Shown one piece after another: positions 1 to 7,931 of a stretch of 64,000 nt of DNA; the stretch's first letter is position 1; every line of letters starts with the position of its first letter. Source of the DNA: an uncultured Lachnospiraceae bacterium (GTDB lineage Bacteria; Bacillota; Clostridia; Lachnospirales; Lachnospiraceae); contig CAJTMB010000011.1 in NCBI GenBank assembly GCA_910577105.1, forward strand, positions 19,231 to 83,230, written 5' to 3'. Made by a program: the position numbers and the translations under genes. A model generated the notes under the pieces. It had not been told where the DNA came from and did not search any database. It saw only the letters and a list, made by a program, of their open reading frames with translations.

Positions 1-141
1 TCCCTGACGTTTGTTTGCAAGATGCTGTACCACTGCCATGTGTACCAGATGTTCATTTACTTTGACACCAAACACAGCATCGCTTAAGTCGATTTTGCCG
101 ACTTCTTTGCCTTCCATATTATAAACAGATACGTTTGCCAT
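1..141 (-). CDS. rplD: 50S ribosomal protein L4, N-terminal part
   Basis: The first 47 residues of L4 are visible, beginning MANVSVYNMEGKEVG; the rest lies left of the window. L4 binds 23S rRNA during early 50S assembly and lines the exit tunnel. In some bacteria it also represses its own S10 operon. It is the third gene of the rpsJ-rplC-rplD run on the minus strand, the conserved S10 order. A ribosome site (AAGGAGG) sits about 12 bases upstream of the ATG, which is slightly far. The identification rests on the N-terminal sequence together with the gene order. Confidence 0.95.
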   Translation of the reverse strand, partial: MANVSVYNMEGKEVGKIDLSDAVFGVKVNEHLVHMAVVQHLANKRQG

Positions 142-186
142 TTCTGTTTAAGTCCTCCTTTCATCTGCGCGTCACAAGATGCGCTG

Positions 187-870
187 TTAAGCTTCAACCT
201 TTACGGTTTCTTTCACTGTCACTAAAGCTTTCTTGGGTCCGGGTACTGCGCCCTTTACTAAAAGCAGGTTCTTTTCAGCATCCACTCTGATAACTTCCAG
301 ATTCTGAACCGTTACCTTTACACATCCCATATGTCCGGGCATCCCTTTTCCTTTGAATACACGGCTGGGAGAAGAGCAGGCGCCATTGGAACCCTGATGA
401 CGATGGAATTTGGAACCATGGGCCATAGGTCCTCTGTGCTGTCCGTGTCTCTTGATAGCACCCTGGAAACCTTTACCTTTGGAAATTGCAGATGCATCAA
501 TCTTGTCGCCTGCCGCAAAAATATCGGCCTTGATTTCGGAGCCAAGCGCATACTCTTCTGCATTTTCAAACTTAAATTCTCTCACATACCTTTTGGATGT
601 TACGCCGGCTTTCTTGAAATGTCCCTGCTCAGCCTTTGTGCTGCCGTGCCTGTGGATAATTTCTTTCTTGCCGCTTGCATCCTTGTTAACGGTTTTGTCT
701 TTCTTGTCCACAAAGCCAACCTGTACGGCACTGTAACCGTCATTCTCAACCGTCTTAATCTGTGTAACCACACAGGGACCGGCCTGAAGAACCGTTACGG
801 GAACAAGAACGCCGTCTTCATTGAAGATTTGAGTCATTCCGACTTTTGTTGCCAAAATCGCTTTTTTCAT
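187..870 (-). CDS. rplC: 50S ribosomal protein L3
   Basis: Full-length L3 (227 residues), opening MKKAILATKVGMTQIF. The mid-protein glycine- and histidine-rich stretch around residues 132-180 (KGKGFQG..KRH, then a basic loop and KGKGMPGHMG) is the L3 signature that reaches the peptidyl-transferase centre. The ATG has an AGGAGG ribosome site at normal spacing. It lies 74 bases downstream of rpsJ and 45 bases upstream of rplD, so all three are almost certainly one transcript. A plus-strand open frame over the same DNA is only its shadow. Confidence 0.97.
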   Translation of the reverse strand: MKKAILATKVGMTQIFNEDGVLVPVTVLQAGPCVVTQIKTVENDGYSAVQVGFVDKKDKTVNKDASGKKEIIHRHGSTKAEQGHFKKAGVTSKRYVREFKFENAEEYALGSEIKADIFAAGDKIDASAISKGKGFQGAIKRHGQHRGPMAHGSKFHRHQGSNGACSSPSRVFKGKGMPGHMGCVKVTVQNLEVIRVDAEKNLLLVKGAVPGPKKALVTVKETVKVEA

Positions 871-944
871 GTTTTCCTCCTGTTTGTTCTACAGCGGGAC
901 GCATCCGCGTCCATACTAGTAGGGGATATTATGGGTTTTGATTG

Positions 945-1265
945 TTATTTGGTCTTCATCTTGATATCGATGTAAACACCTGCAGGCATTTCCAGTCTCT
1001 GCAATGCATCAACCGTTTTCTGGGTCGGTGCAATGATATCAATCAGCCTTTTGTGGGTTCTCTGCTCAAACTGCTCACGGGAATCCTTATATTTGTGGAC
1101 TGCCCTTAAAATGGTTACAACTTCCTTTTTAGTAGGAAGAGGTACCGGTCCGCTTACCTGAGACCCGTTCTTTTTGACTGTTTCGATGATTTTTTTGGCA
1201 GATGCATCAACCAGCTGATGATCATAAGCTTTCAGTGTAATTCTCATTACTTGACTTGTTGCCAT
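945..1265 (-). CDS. rpsJ: 30S ribosomal protein S10
   Basis: S10 of 106 residues (MATSQVMRITLKAYDHQL through YIDIKMKTK). It is a small-subunit head protein and, as NusE, a partner of NusB in antitermination. The frame remains open for 20 codons further upstream. The ATG at 1265 is chosen because an AAGGAGG site lies just upstream and because the family begins here. It is the first gene of the S10 operon and is preceded by a long leader and a strong promoter. Confidence 0.97.
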   Translation of the reverse strand: MATSQVMRITLKAYDHQLVDASAKKIIETVKKNGSQVSGPVPLPTKKEVVTILRAVHKYKDSREQFEQRTHKRLIDIIAPTQKTVDALQRLEMPAGVYIDIKMKTK

Positions 1266-1528
1266 AAAAAAAGTCGCCTCCTTTTCGCACTTTTGATTGA
1301 AGTACGACAAGCGGTGACTGTACACTCTCCCGTGTGTATCCTGTTTTAAAACACATGACGCATCTCAAACATCGTTTCTCACGGTTGTTTCTGTCCCTCG
1401 ACAGACATGAACTTTGTACAGTGACTTGTCGTCAGTTTCCTAACTTGACATTCGCTCCACGGAAAACCTGCTATCAGGCATCGTCCCTAAGCAGCAACCT
1501 CACGCTTCACAGCTATCATGCCACAGCA
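1266..1528 (-). promoter_or_regulatory. Long 5' leader of the S10 operon
   Basis: About 260 bases separate the predicted start of transcription from the rpsJ ribosome site, with no convincing gene inside. S10 operon leaders often carry structures for feedback control by L4 or another ribosomal protein. I could not assign a known leader family here, so a regulatory role is inferred from the length and the context only. Confidence 0.4.
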
Positions 1529-1534
1529 ACACAT

Positions 1535-1563
1535 AGTATACATGGTCTTTTGAGGAAATGCAA
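1535..1563 (-). promoter_or_regulatory. Sigma-A promoter of the S10 operon
   Basis: On the minus strand a -35 box TTGCAT (1558-1563) and a perfect-looking -10 box TATACT (1535-1540) are separated by exactly 17 bases. The position fits transcription into the rpsJ leader, and no other gene lies between it and rpsJ. Confidence 0.75.
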
Positions 1564-1592
1564 GTATTTTTTTAAAAAATCAATCAGGAAAA

Positions 1593-1826
1593 TCAATTAT
1601 TCCAAGGAACGCTGTCATATACCGTAAATCCGAGAATTTCAATAACCCACCCATCCAAGTACGGTTCTTCGGCGTCCCCGCCAAAATTGAGGCAATGCAC
1701 ATCCTTTACGCTGTACAAAACAGCCTTGTATTCCACCGTTCCCCCATCCTTATAGAGCAGCCTTACGGGAAACAGCAGTATAACCGCAAGGACGATACAA
1801 AGAGAGACAATCACTTTCTTTTTCAT
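1593..1826 (-). CDS. Small membrane-anchored protein of unknown function
   Basis: A 77-residue protein. The ATG at 1826 has a GGAAGAGGGGAAG ribosome site; the open frame extends 16 codons upstream but that part is lysine/arginine-rich and lacks a better start. Residues 5-22 form one hydrophobic segment (signal anchor or uncleaved signal), followed by a short extracytoplasmic domain with KDGGTVEYKAVLYSV, a motif I recall from small uncharacterised Firmicutes proteins. It follows the flavodoxin gene by 57 bases in the same direction, so the two may be co-transcribed. No function is assigned. Confidence 0.7.
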   Translation of the reverse strand: MKKKVIVSLCIVLAVILLFPVRLLYKDGGTVEYKAVLYSVKDVHCLNFGGDAEEPYLDGWVIEILGFTVYDSVPWNN

Positions 1827-1883
1827 ACAACTTCCCCTCTTCCTTTTATTTCTGTTTTTTCGCCATAATTTCATAAACCGGTT

Positions 1884-2414
1884 TCACGCCGTTATTCCGT
1901 TCAGACATTCCAGAATCGGTTCAATATACTTCCTGTCCGATATATCATAAGAGTGGGAAATCATTTTTATCATTTCCTGCTCTTCTTGGGTTTTGTCTTT
2001 CTTGGCTTTCAATGCTTTGATAAACATTTTCATCATCAGCTTTGACGGGGCGGACATTTTTTCATAGCAAAACCCGCCCGGACAGTAAAATACGCTGACT
2101 TTTTCCCACTCGGATTCCTTAAAGTTCTTTTTTAAGCCTGCATCAATTTCCGGATTCTCAATGGGACTTCCGCCAACGCAGAATACAATCAGCTTCTTAT
2201 CCGCCCATTTCTCCATATTGTCTTTAAACCATTTTATTTTGCTGATGCCGCCCGCACACGCCCATCCTCCGAAAATAATTGTGCCGTATTCAGTCAAATC
2301 TTTCTTTTTTGCCTCTGCTAATGCAAGACAGTCTGCCCCCGCCTCTTCCGCTATCCATTCTGCATATCTCTTTGTAAAGCCTGTCTGCGAATTGTAAATG
2401 ACTATTGTTTTCAT
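1884..2414 (-). CDS. Flavodoxin-domain protein
   Basis: A 176-residue cytoplasmic protein with a flavodoxin fold. The phosphate-binding loop of the FMN site is visible as SQTGFT at residues 9-14, and IIFGGWACAGG and VFCVGG mark the later FMN-contacting loops. Flavodoxin-like domains bind FMN and shuttle electrons or act as protoporphyrinogen or quinone reductases. The partner cannot be told from the sequence. The start has a strong AAGGAGGAAGG site and its own promoter. A 77-residue membrane protein follows. It resembles HemG/flavodoxin-domain families more than the short electron-carrier flavodoxins. Confidence 0.85.
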   Translation of the reverse strand: MKTIVIYNSQTGFTKRYAEWIAEEAGADCLALAEAKKKDLTEYGTIIFGGWACAGGISKIKWFKDNMEKWADKKLIVFCVGGSPIENPEIDAGLKKNFKESEWEKVSVFYCPGGFCYEKMSAPSKLMMKMFIKALKAKKDKTQEEQEMIKMISHSYDISDRKYIEPILECLNGITA

Positions 2415-2450
2415 ATTTTGGATTATCCTTCCTCCTTACAGGTAACTTGT

Positions 2451-2498
2451 GTTGTTTCTATATTATAATATTAAGTTGTTTCTATGGCAAGACAACAC
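2451..2498 (-). promoter_or_regulatory. Promoter and possible operator of the flavodoxin gene
   Basis: On the minus strand TTGCCA (2485-2490) and TATAAT (2462-2467) are separated by 17 bases. The promoter is framed by a direct repeat GTTGTTTCTAT (2451-2461 and 2475-2485) and by an outer inverted pair GTGTTGT/ACAACAC, an arrangement typical of repressor binding. No regulator gene is adjacent, so the operator reading is inference. Confidence 0.6.
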
Positions 2499-2602
2499 AG
2501 TAAATATGCTTAAGAAGAGGTTTGAAGGTGACGATATAATATAAAATGTTTTAAGTAATCAGAAAACGGATTTCAAATTTACTTTTCATGGAGGATGAAC
2601 TT

Positions 2603-3583
2603 ATGGGGATTACAGGAATCGGAAAGCATTTTCAAAATAAGGTGTATGAAGAAAAAGGAATACAAAATATAGCAGAATCAAAATATATGGACAAGATAAC
2701 AAAAGGTGAAAGCATAAACCTTTTGCAGGAAATGACAAATGGGGTATCAATAGAAATTTCTGAAGAAGGGAAAAAAATAATTCAAAAGATGGCTTCTGTG
2801 GAACAAGAAGGAACTCAGAATATGCCTGCAAGCTATGAAGAACGAATAAAACTTCTTCAGGAAGCAATAAAACCGGCTCAGAAACTTCATCGTATTATTC
2901 CAAACATACAGACCAATGACAAACTGGAAAAAAGTTTGAAAGGCGCAAATGAAAACCTAGTTGATGCTGCATATTCCATTATATATGGTGATTTGATTCC
3001 TCATAATGTCGGAGAACTTACAGAAGATGAGAGAAAAGAACTGATTTTTGTCGGTCTTGAAAAAGCTAAGTTCTTAGCAGAATGTCTGGAATATGATAAA
3101 GCAGACAGTTTTATGGATGCAATGAATACCATTGCAAAATATGGTATAAACGGGAAGACGGATGAACAGGGAAATATAACATATGATATTCGTTGGGGCG
3201 CAATGACAGGAGCGCCTGACGATTATATCAGCAGCGGTGAGCTTATGCAGAGAATAGCTCCAAAACAATATAAAACTTATTTATCTATGCAGAATGAAGC
3301 AATTGAAAAAAATGATGAAAGACTTGCATTAAAAGCTGTTAAATTTGCTATTGATTGGGAAATAAATACGTATAGAACCAATCCAAAACCGTTTGAGGAT
3401 ATAAAGGCAGAACAGGTAAATTGGAAGAAAAATGTTGATAACACCAAGATAAATAGTAACTATACCAATACCAATAAATTGGATATGGATTGCTTTATAA
3501 AAAGTGTTTTAGAGCAAAATAAGGTATTAAATGCAGATTACTTATCCAATAATCTAAAAGAATACGCGAAATTCTTTAAGTAG
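2603..3583 (+). CDS. Conserved hypothetical protein, helical
   Basis: A 326-residue protein that I do not recognise as a named family. The ATG at 2603 is chosen because GGAGG lies 8 bases upstream; an ATG at 2588 actually overlaps that ribosome site. The opening GITGIGKHFQNKVYE resembles the N termini of uncharacterised Lachnospiraceae proteins. The rest is predicted to be mostly helical, with no membrane segment, signal peptide or cysteine cluster. It is rich in Lys, Asn and Ile, and its DNA is clearly more AT-rich than the ribosomal genes, which suggests acquisition. A P5C-reductase-like gene follows 53 bases later. Confidence 0.7.
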   Translation: MGITGIGKHFQNKVYEEKGIQNIAESKYMDKITKGESINLLQEMTNGVSIEISEEGKKIIQKMASVEQEGTQNMPASYEERIKLLQEAIKPAQKLHRIIPNIQTNDKLEKSLKGANENLVDAAYSIIYGDLIPHNVGELTEDERKELIFVGLEKAKFLAECLEYDKADSFMDAMNTIAKYGINGKTDEQGNITYDIRWGAMTGAPDDYISSGELMQRIAPKQYKTYLSMQNEAIEKNDERLALKAVKFAIDWEINTYRTNPKPFEDIKAEQVNWKKNVDNTKINSNYTNTNKLDMDCFIKSVLEQNKVLNADYLSNNLKEYAKFFK

Positions 3584-3636
3584 AAACAAGAGTATTTGTA
3601 TAATTAACCAGTCAAATTTGAGAGAGGAAATATTTA

Positions 3637-4443
3637 ATGAATATTGGAATTATAGGATATGGAAATATGGGAAAAATGCTCCTTGATAAATTTGTTAAAA
3701 CAGAAAATATATGTGATAAGTTATATGTATCAAACAGAAATATAGAAAAGGTGAAACATCTGGATAAAAACGTAACTGTTTGTAAGAAAAACAGTGAGCT
3801 TGCATTAAAAGCGGATGTTATTATAATTTGCGTGAGACCCGCAGATATAAAATCAGTCCTTGAAGATATCGGAGAAACAGTCAGGGATGAAACAATTATT
3901 ATTTCTTTAAACGGAAGTGTTTCTTTTGAAACCATCAATAAAATAATAGTTCATAAAATTGCAAAAGTAATTCCCAGTATAACGGCTGAGATTAATTGCT
4001 CTCAGACTTTGATGTGCTTTAATGAACATATAACAACCTCTGATAAGGAAAGAATTTCAGATATTTTCAAATGTATGGGAACTGTTATTGAACTGCCCGA
4101 GAATGAATTGGGAATGGGTTCCGAACTGGTAAGCTGTATGCCCGGATTTATTGCATCCATATTTGACGTTATGTGTTCGTCTGCTAAAAAGCACACATCT
4201 ATACCGGAGGAACAAGTAATTAAAATGGTATTGGATACTCTTTGCGCTACAGGTAAGTTGATGGTTGATAAAAAGATGTCATTTGATAATGTTGTCACAA
4301 GAGTAGCAACAAGGGGAGGAATAACAGAGGAAGGAACAAAGGTAATATTTGAAGCATTTCCGAAAATTGCAGATGAAGTATTCCACAAAACATTAGAGAA
4401 GAGAAAACAGACAGCACAAAAATCCGAAGAGTTGTTTGGATAA
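3637..4443 (+). CDS. Pyrroline-5-carboxylate reductase-like protein (ProC/ComER type)
   Basis: A 268-residue Rossmann-fold oxidoreductase. GYGNMG at residues 7-12 is the dinucleotide-binding loop, VIIICVRP is the following strand, and ATRGGITEEG near residue 230 corresponds to the ProC signature where P5C reductases usually have a PGG(T/S)T motif. P5C reductase makes proline from pyrroline-5-carboxylate using NAD(P)H. The changed signature, and the lack of other proline genes nearby, leave open a ComER-like or other imine reductase role. The DNA is AT-rich like the preceding gene, which is probably in the same operon. Confidence 0.8.
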   Translation: MNIGIIGYGNMGKMLLDKFVKTENICDKLYVSNRNIEKVKHLDKNVTVCKKNSELALKADVIIICVRPADIKSVLEDIGETVRDETIIISLNGSVSFETINKIIVHKIAKVIPSITAEINCSQTLMCFNEHITTSDKERISDIFKCMGTVIELPENELGMGSELVSCMPGFIASIFDVMCSSAKKHTSIPEEQVIKMVLDTLCATGKLMVDKKMSFDNVVTRVATRGGITEEGTKVIFEAFPKIADEVFHKTLEKRKQTAQKSEELFG

Positions 4444-4479
4444 TCTCCGAATTGTGTTCATAATTTGTAGTTGGTAAAT

Positions 4480-4773
4480 ATGGACATTTGAGAAATGACA
4501 ACTTCTGACATTAAAGTTATTTTACCCCTGTATGTTTCCTATTATAACGAACAGGAAAACAACTGCTGGACGGGAGAAGCAGCCGGCAAACGGATACATC
4601 AGATTTTAAGCACGGAAGATTATTTTTCGCTTATTTTGGAAAAAGATGACCGCACACTTGGATTTGCAATGGGTTACTTCAAACAATATGACGATATTAT
4701 CGGATATACTTTAGAAGAAATCATCATTGCATACGAGTATCAGAATCAATGCATTGGCAGCACCGTTTTGTGA
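4480..4773 (+). pseudogene. GNAT acetyltransferase remnant with early stop and lost C terminus
   Basis: The frame reads MDI-stop-EMTTSDIKVILPLYVSYYNEQE. A single CGA-to-TGA change at codon 4 (4489-4491) would explain it, because MDIREMTTSDI is a normal GNAT start. Translation could restart at the ATG at 4495 and yield 92 residues. The frame then ends directly after QNQCIGSTVL, just where the acetyl-CoA-binding loop would continue, so about the last third of the fold is missing. Eight bases later the convergent PIN gene ends. Both lesions suggest a decayed gene cut off when the toxin-antitoxin module arrived. Confidence 0.7.
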
Positions 4774-4780
4774 TATGAAG

Positions 4781-5188
4781 TCATTTATACATTGTAATGA
4801 AATCCGCAGGCGTTAAAATTTGGGGATTATGGAGTCCGGATTCAAGAAAATCCTTATCTCCTGTAAGCAGGATATCAGCTTTAGCATGAATGGCAGCTCG
4901 AAGAATCGGGCGGTCATTTACATCACGGATTTTTTCTTCTAAGCTGTGTTCCTCAATAGGTGTCGGAACGACTTCAAGCGTAAGCAGTGCCAGTGATAAA
5001 AATGCTTCTAAAGCCTGTATTTTTTGCGGAAATTTACGATTAAAAATCCGGCGCATTTCATCAATGTTTTGTTCGCATACCAGTCCATGATTCGGGTAAC
5101 TTACTGCTTTTACGAATGCGTGATAAGGAGTTCCCATATTGCTCAATGCAGCAGAAATAAGAATATTGGTATCTATAAGAACTTTCAT
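4781..5188 (-). CDS. PIN-domain toxin (VapC-like ribonuclease)
   Basis: A 135-residue PIN-domain protein. The acidic residues of the metal-dependent RNase site are visible: D6 in LIDTNILIS, an acidic pair around EEHSLEEKIRDVNDRP with ILRAAIHAKAD, and the late TGDKDFL motif. PIN toxins cleave tRNA or mRNA unless held by the cognate antitoxin. The start overlaps the stop of the AbrB-type gene by ATGA, the usual antitoxin-first arrangement. It belongs to the putative toxin component PIN family rather than to classical short VapC. A housekeeping nuclease is possible but less likely given the pair. Confidence 0.88.
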   Translation of the reverse strand: MKVLIDTNILISAALSNMGTPYHAFVKAVSYPNHGLVCEQNIDEMRRIFNRKFPQKIQALEAFLSLALLTLEVVPTPIEEHSLEEKIRDVNDRPILRAAIHAKADILLTGDKDFLESGLHNPQILTPADFITMYK

Positions 5189-5460
5189 TCACCCTCACTT
5201 TCTGCACGGATTTCTTTGACCAGATTTACAACCGCATTATCAGAGGTAAGTCCGGCATTTTCTGCCTCTCCTGCCATCTGTGCCTGAAGCATCTGCATAG
5301 CATATACAGCAGAATTAATAAGTCTTACACTGCCGTTTTCTACGACAAAAGTTACTCTGTCACCACAAGAGATACCCAGAATCTCACGGATATCTTTTGG
5401 AATTGTAATCTGCCCTTTCGACATGACTTTTGCATTATCAATAAATGTGTTTGCAATCAT
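5185..5460 (-). CDS. AbrB/MazE-type antitoxin
   Basis: A 91-residue DNA-binding protein with a swapped-hairpin AbrB domain at about residues 8-50 (MSKGQITIPKDIREILGI, then GDRVTFVVENG). The C-terminal tail would bind and neutralise the PIN toxin encoded next. The ATG at 5460 is preferred over an upstream GTG because GGAGG lies 8 bases before it; the GTG overlaps the ribosome site. These antitoxins normally repress their own operon, and a fitting inverted repeat lies at the promoter just upstream. Confidence 0.88.
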   Translation of the reverse strand: MIANTFIDNAKVMSKGQITIPKDIREILGISCGDRVTFVVENGSVRLINSAVYAMQMLQAQMAGEAENAGLTSDNAVVNLVKEIRAESEGE

Positions 5461-5481
5461 GAAAAACACCTCCGTATCATC

Positions 5482-5541
5482 AAGTAGGATAAGTAGGAAT
5501 AATCCTATTTTTATTATATTCTATATTTTTATATTTATCAA
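5482..5541 (-). promoter_or_regulatory. Promoter and operator of the toxin-antitoxin operon
   Basis: On the minus strand TTGATA (5536-5541) and TATAAT (5513-5518) are spaced by 17 bases. Just downstream, at the expected transcription start, lies the inverted repeat TAGGA-ATAA-TCCTA (5494-5507), with a further half-site from the direct repeat AAGTAGGA at 5482 and 5491. Autorepression by the AbrB-type antitoxin is the natural reading but is inferred. Confidence 0.7.
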
Positions 5542-5648
5542 TTATTTTGAAAATAATTCAAAAAAACTTTATGCATCTGCATTGCGCCATCCCCCATCTT
5601 GATGTATATTTACTATATTATAATATAGAAGAAAAGGAACCTACTCTT

Positions 5649-6509
5649 ATGTGGATTGCAGATAGTTGGCGTGATTATGAAGTAATGGATACTTCCTCGG
5701 GAGAAAAACTGGAGAGATGGGGCGATTATGTCCTCGTCCGTCCGGACCCCCAGGTCATCTGGTCCACCCCTCATGAGCATCCTGCATGGAAAAAGAAAAA
5801 CGCCCACTACCACCGCAGCAGCAAAGGTGGCGGGGAATGGGAATTTATCAGCCTGCCCGACGAATGGGAAATCGGATACCGCAATTTAACCTTCCGTCTG
5901 AAACCTTTCAGTTTTAAGCATACAGGACTATTTCCCGAACAGGCGGTAAACTGGGACTGGTTTTCCGGCATTATCCGCAGTGCAGACAAGCCTGTCAAAG
6001 TCCTGAACCTTTTTGCCTATACGGGCGGCGCTACTCTTGCGGCGGCAGCGGCAGGCGCGCAGGTCACACATGTGGACGCCTCCAAAGGCATGGTTGCCTG
6101 GGCAAAGGAAAATGCGGTTTCTTCCGGGCTGGGGGAGGCTCCCATCCGGTGGCTTGTGGACGATTGTGTGAAATTCGTGGAGCGGGAAATCCGCCGCGGA
6201 AACAAATATGACGGCATCATCATGGACCCGCCATCTTACGGGAGGGGCCCCAAAGGAGAAATCTGGAAAATAGAAGACAGCATCTGGCCGTTTTTGGAAC
6301 TGACTGCGCAGATACTGTCTGAAAATGCATTGTTCTTTTTAATAAATTCCTATACCACCGGCCTGCAGCCCGCAGTACTTTCCTACATGCTGAACATGTC
6401 CGTGGGAAAACGCTTTGGCGGCAAGGTTCAGGCTGATGAAGTCGGACTGCCGGTAAGCGGCAACGGACTGGTGCTGCCCTGCGGCGCTTCCGGACGATGG
6501 GAAAAATAA
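5649..6509 (+). CDS. Class I SAM-dependent methyltransferase, RlmI-like
   Basis: A 286-residue methyltransferase if it starts at the ATG at 5649; the frame is open back to 5547. The later start is preferred because the upstream 34 codons are AT-rich and contain a TATAAT-like box (5619-5624), and family members usually begin near WRDYEVMDTSSGEKLERWG. The SAM-binding motif is NLFAYTGGATLAAAAAGA, followed by HVDASKGM, and the catalytic motif DPPSYGRGPKGE is typical of the rRNA cytosine-C5 methyltransferase (RlmI/RlmK) group. The exact RNA target cannot be assigned. It ends 6 bases from the convergent HD-GYP gene. Confidence 0.82.
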   Translation: MWIADSWRDYEVMDTSSGEKLERWGDYVLVRPDPQVIWSTPHEHPAWKKKNAHYHRSSKGGGEWEFISLPDEWEIGYRNLTFRLKPFSFKHTGLFPEQAVNWDWFSGIIRSADKPVKVLNLFAYTGGATLAAAAAGAQVTHVDASKGMVAWAKENAVSSGLGEAPIRWLVDDCVKFVEREIRRGNKYDGIIMDPPSYGRGPKGEIWKIEDSIWPFLELTAQILSENALFFLINSYTTGLQPAVLSYMLNMSVGKRFGGKVQADEVGLPVSGNGLVLPCGASGRWEK

Positions 6510-6515
6510 AAGCTG

Positions 6516-7781
6516 TCAGGTATCAAATTCTTTGAACCTTTCATAGATGCTGTCATACTGGTTGCTTATTTCCATATATCTATCCATGGTTTCATCGCGT
6601 TCTTTTTCGTAATTATGTATGATGCTTTCAAAATTACTGATGGCAACCTGTACCACCTGCCCACAGATTTTTCCATTGTCTGCATCCGATTGCAGTATGC
6701 CTTTTATTTTTTCCGGCGGAAAAGAATCTTTATAACTCCTTTTTCCATAAAGGGCGCTTAAAATGTCGGCTACCGCCGTTATTCTTTCCAGAACGGACAA
6801 ATCCTCCGCCTTCAGACCCAGGGGATATCCCGTTCCATCCAGTTTTTCATGATGCCGCACTGCCACATCCACGATTCTGTCATCCAGAATGCCCCTTAGA
6901 ATCCTGTCAGTAATAATCACATGTGCTTTCATTATGCGCATCTCTTCATCGGTCAGCCTTCTCGGCGCCTCCAGAATAGAAAGGGGAATGACGATTTTTC
7001 CGATATCATGCAGCAACGCGCCATAGTAAAGAGCCTGCAAGTCCATGGCAGGCATCCGCATCAGCCTACCGATTTCCAGGGCAAACATTTTTGTGGACAT
7101 AGTGTGAATAACCGTCTGCTGGCTTCTGAAATCAATGGCATACACAAGCATTTCCAAAAAACCCTTTTTCTGTTTTTCCGAAAAGCTGACACTGTCAAAC
7201 AGCTCCAGCATTTCCTGCTGATACTCATCCGTCTTAAGTTTTTCCAAAAAATGAAATTGGGCCTGTGCGGCATTGAAAACCTCAAGTGCTTTTGCCGAAA
7301 AATTAATATTTGCGGACTTTACAAAATAGTCTTTTTCCATGCCATGCCCTTCAAGCCGCATGAATACATCCATCTTGTCCGCAAGCGTCAGATATTCCGT
7401 CACTTTCAAATAATTGCTTTTGATTTTTGCGTGCAGGTAATGCGGCAGATGATGATACAATACCACCTCTGCTTTATCGCCTACCGGGGATAAATATTTC
7501 AAGAAGAGATACCCGTAAACGGAATGCGCCCACACATTAGTGGTTTCACACTTCACCACCCCGTCCTTATAACCCGTCTTAATCATTCCCAAATCATGCA
7601 GCATACCGATTAGTGTGTACTCTGCCAATTCCATATTGTTACAAATGCCCTCATATTTGAGCATGTTATAAAAAATATACCCTGTAATTTCTCCGTGCTG
7701 AAGAACCGTACCGTCCATAAAACCAAGCGCCCGCCGCATTACATTGTAGACATCCCTGGTATTTACAAGTTCTTGTCCCAT
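6516..7781 (-). CDS. Tandem HD / HD-GYP domain protein, likely cyclic-di-GMP phosphodiesterase
   Basis: A 421-residue cytoplasmic protein with two HD-type domains. The first (roughly residues 15-190) has LHDLGMIKTGY and a downstream HHLPHY. The second is a full HD-GYP domain with LLHDIGKIVIP, HHEKLDGTGYP and ITAVADILSALYGKR. HD-GYP proteins hydrolyse cyclic di-GMP (or cGAMP) using a di-iron site. No sensor, receiver or membrane domain is present, so input may come from the degenerate first domain. The ATG at 7781 has a GGGGAG site; a TTG four codons upstream is less likely. Confidence 0.88.
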   Translation of the reverse strand: MGQELVNTRDVYNVMRRALGFMDGTVLQHGEITGYIFYNMLKYEGICNNMELAEYTLIGMLHDLGMIKTGYKDGVVKCETTNVWAHSVYGYLFLKYLSPVGDKAEVVLYHHLPHYLHAKIKSNYLKVTEYLTLADKMDVFMRLEGHGMEKDYFVKSANINFSAKALEVFNAAQAQFHFLEKLKTDEYQQEMLELFDSVSFSEKQKKGFLEMLVYAIDFRSQQTVIHTMSTKMFALEIGRLMRMPAMDLQALYYGALLHDIGKIVIPLSILEAPRRLTDEEMRIMKAHVIITDRILRGILDDRIVDVAVRHHEKLDGTGYPLGLKAEDLSVLERITAVADILSALYGKRSYKDSFPPEKIKGILQSDADNGKICGQVVQVAISNFESIIHNYEKERDETMDRYMEISNQYDSIYERFKEFDT

Positions 7782-7931
7782 TCTACTCCCCAAGCCTTTC
7801 CAACTAACATACAGTTATTGTAACACGTTTCGCGGACAAATAAAATACTCACTTTACTTATGTTTCCACATCCTGCATGGACGGCGGCAGCGGTAAATAT
7901 GATTATCCGGATAAAAATGCCGCTTTTCACG

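Noticed and set aside
331..975. Plus-strand open frame opposite rplC
   Set aside because: Overlaps a certain ribosomal gene in antisense with no own start signals.
1266..1590. Plus-strand frame at 1334-1627 as a gene
   Set aside because: Covers the S10 leader and promoter in antisense, with no ribosome site and no recognisable protein.
5547..5648. Upstream extension of the methyltransferase
   Set aside because: Contains a TATAAT-type box and AT-rich codons; the later ATG agrees better with the family start.
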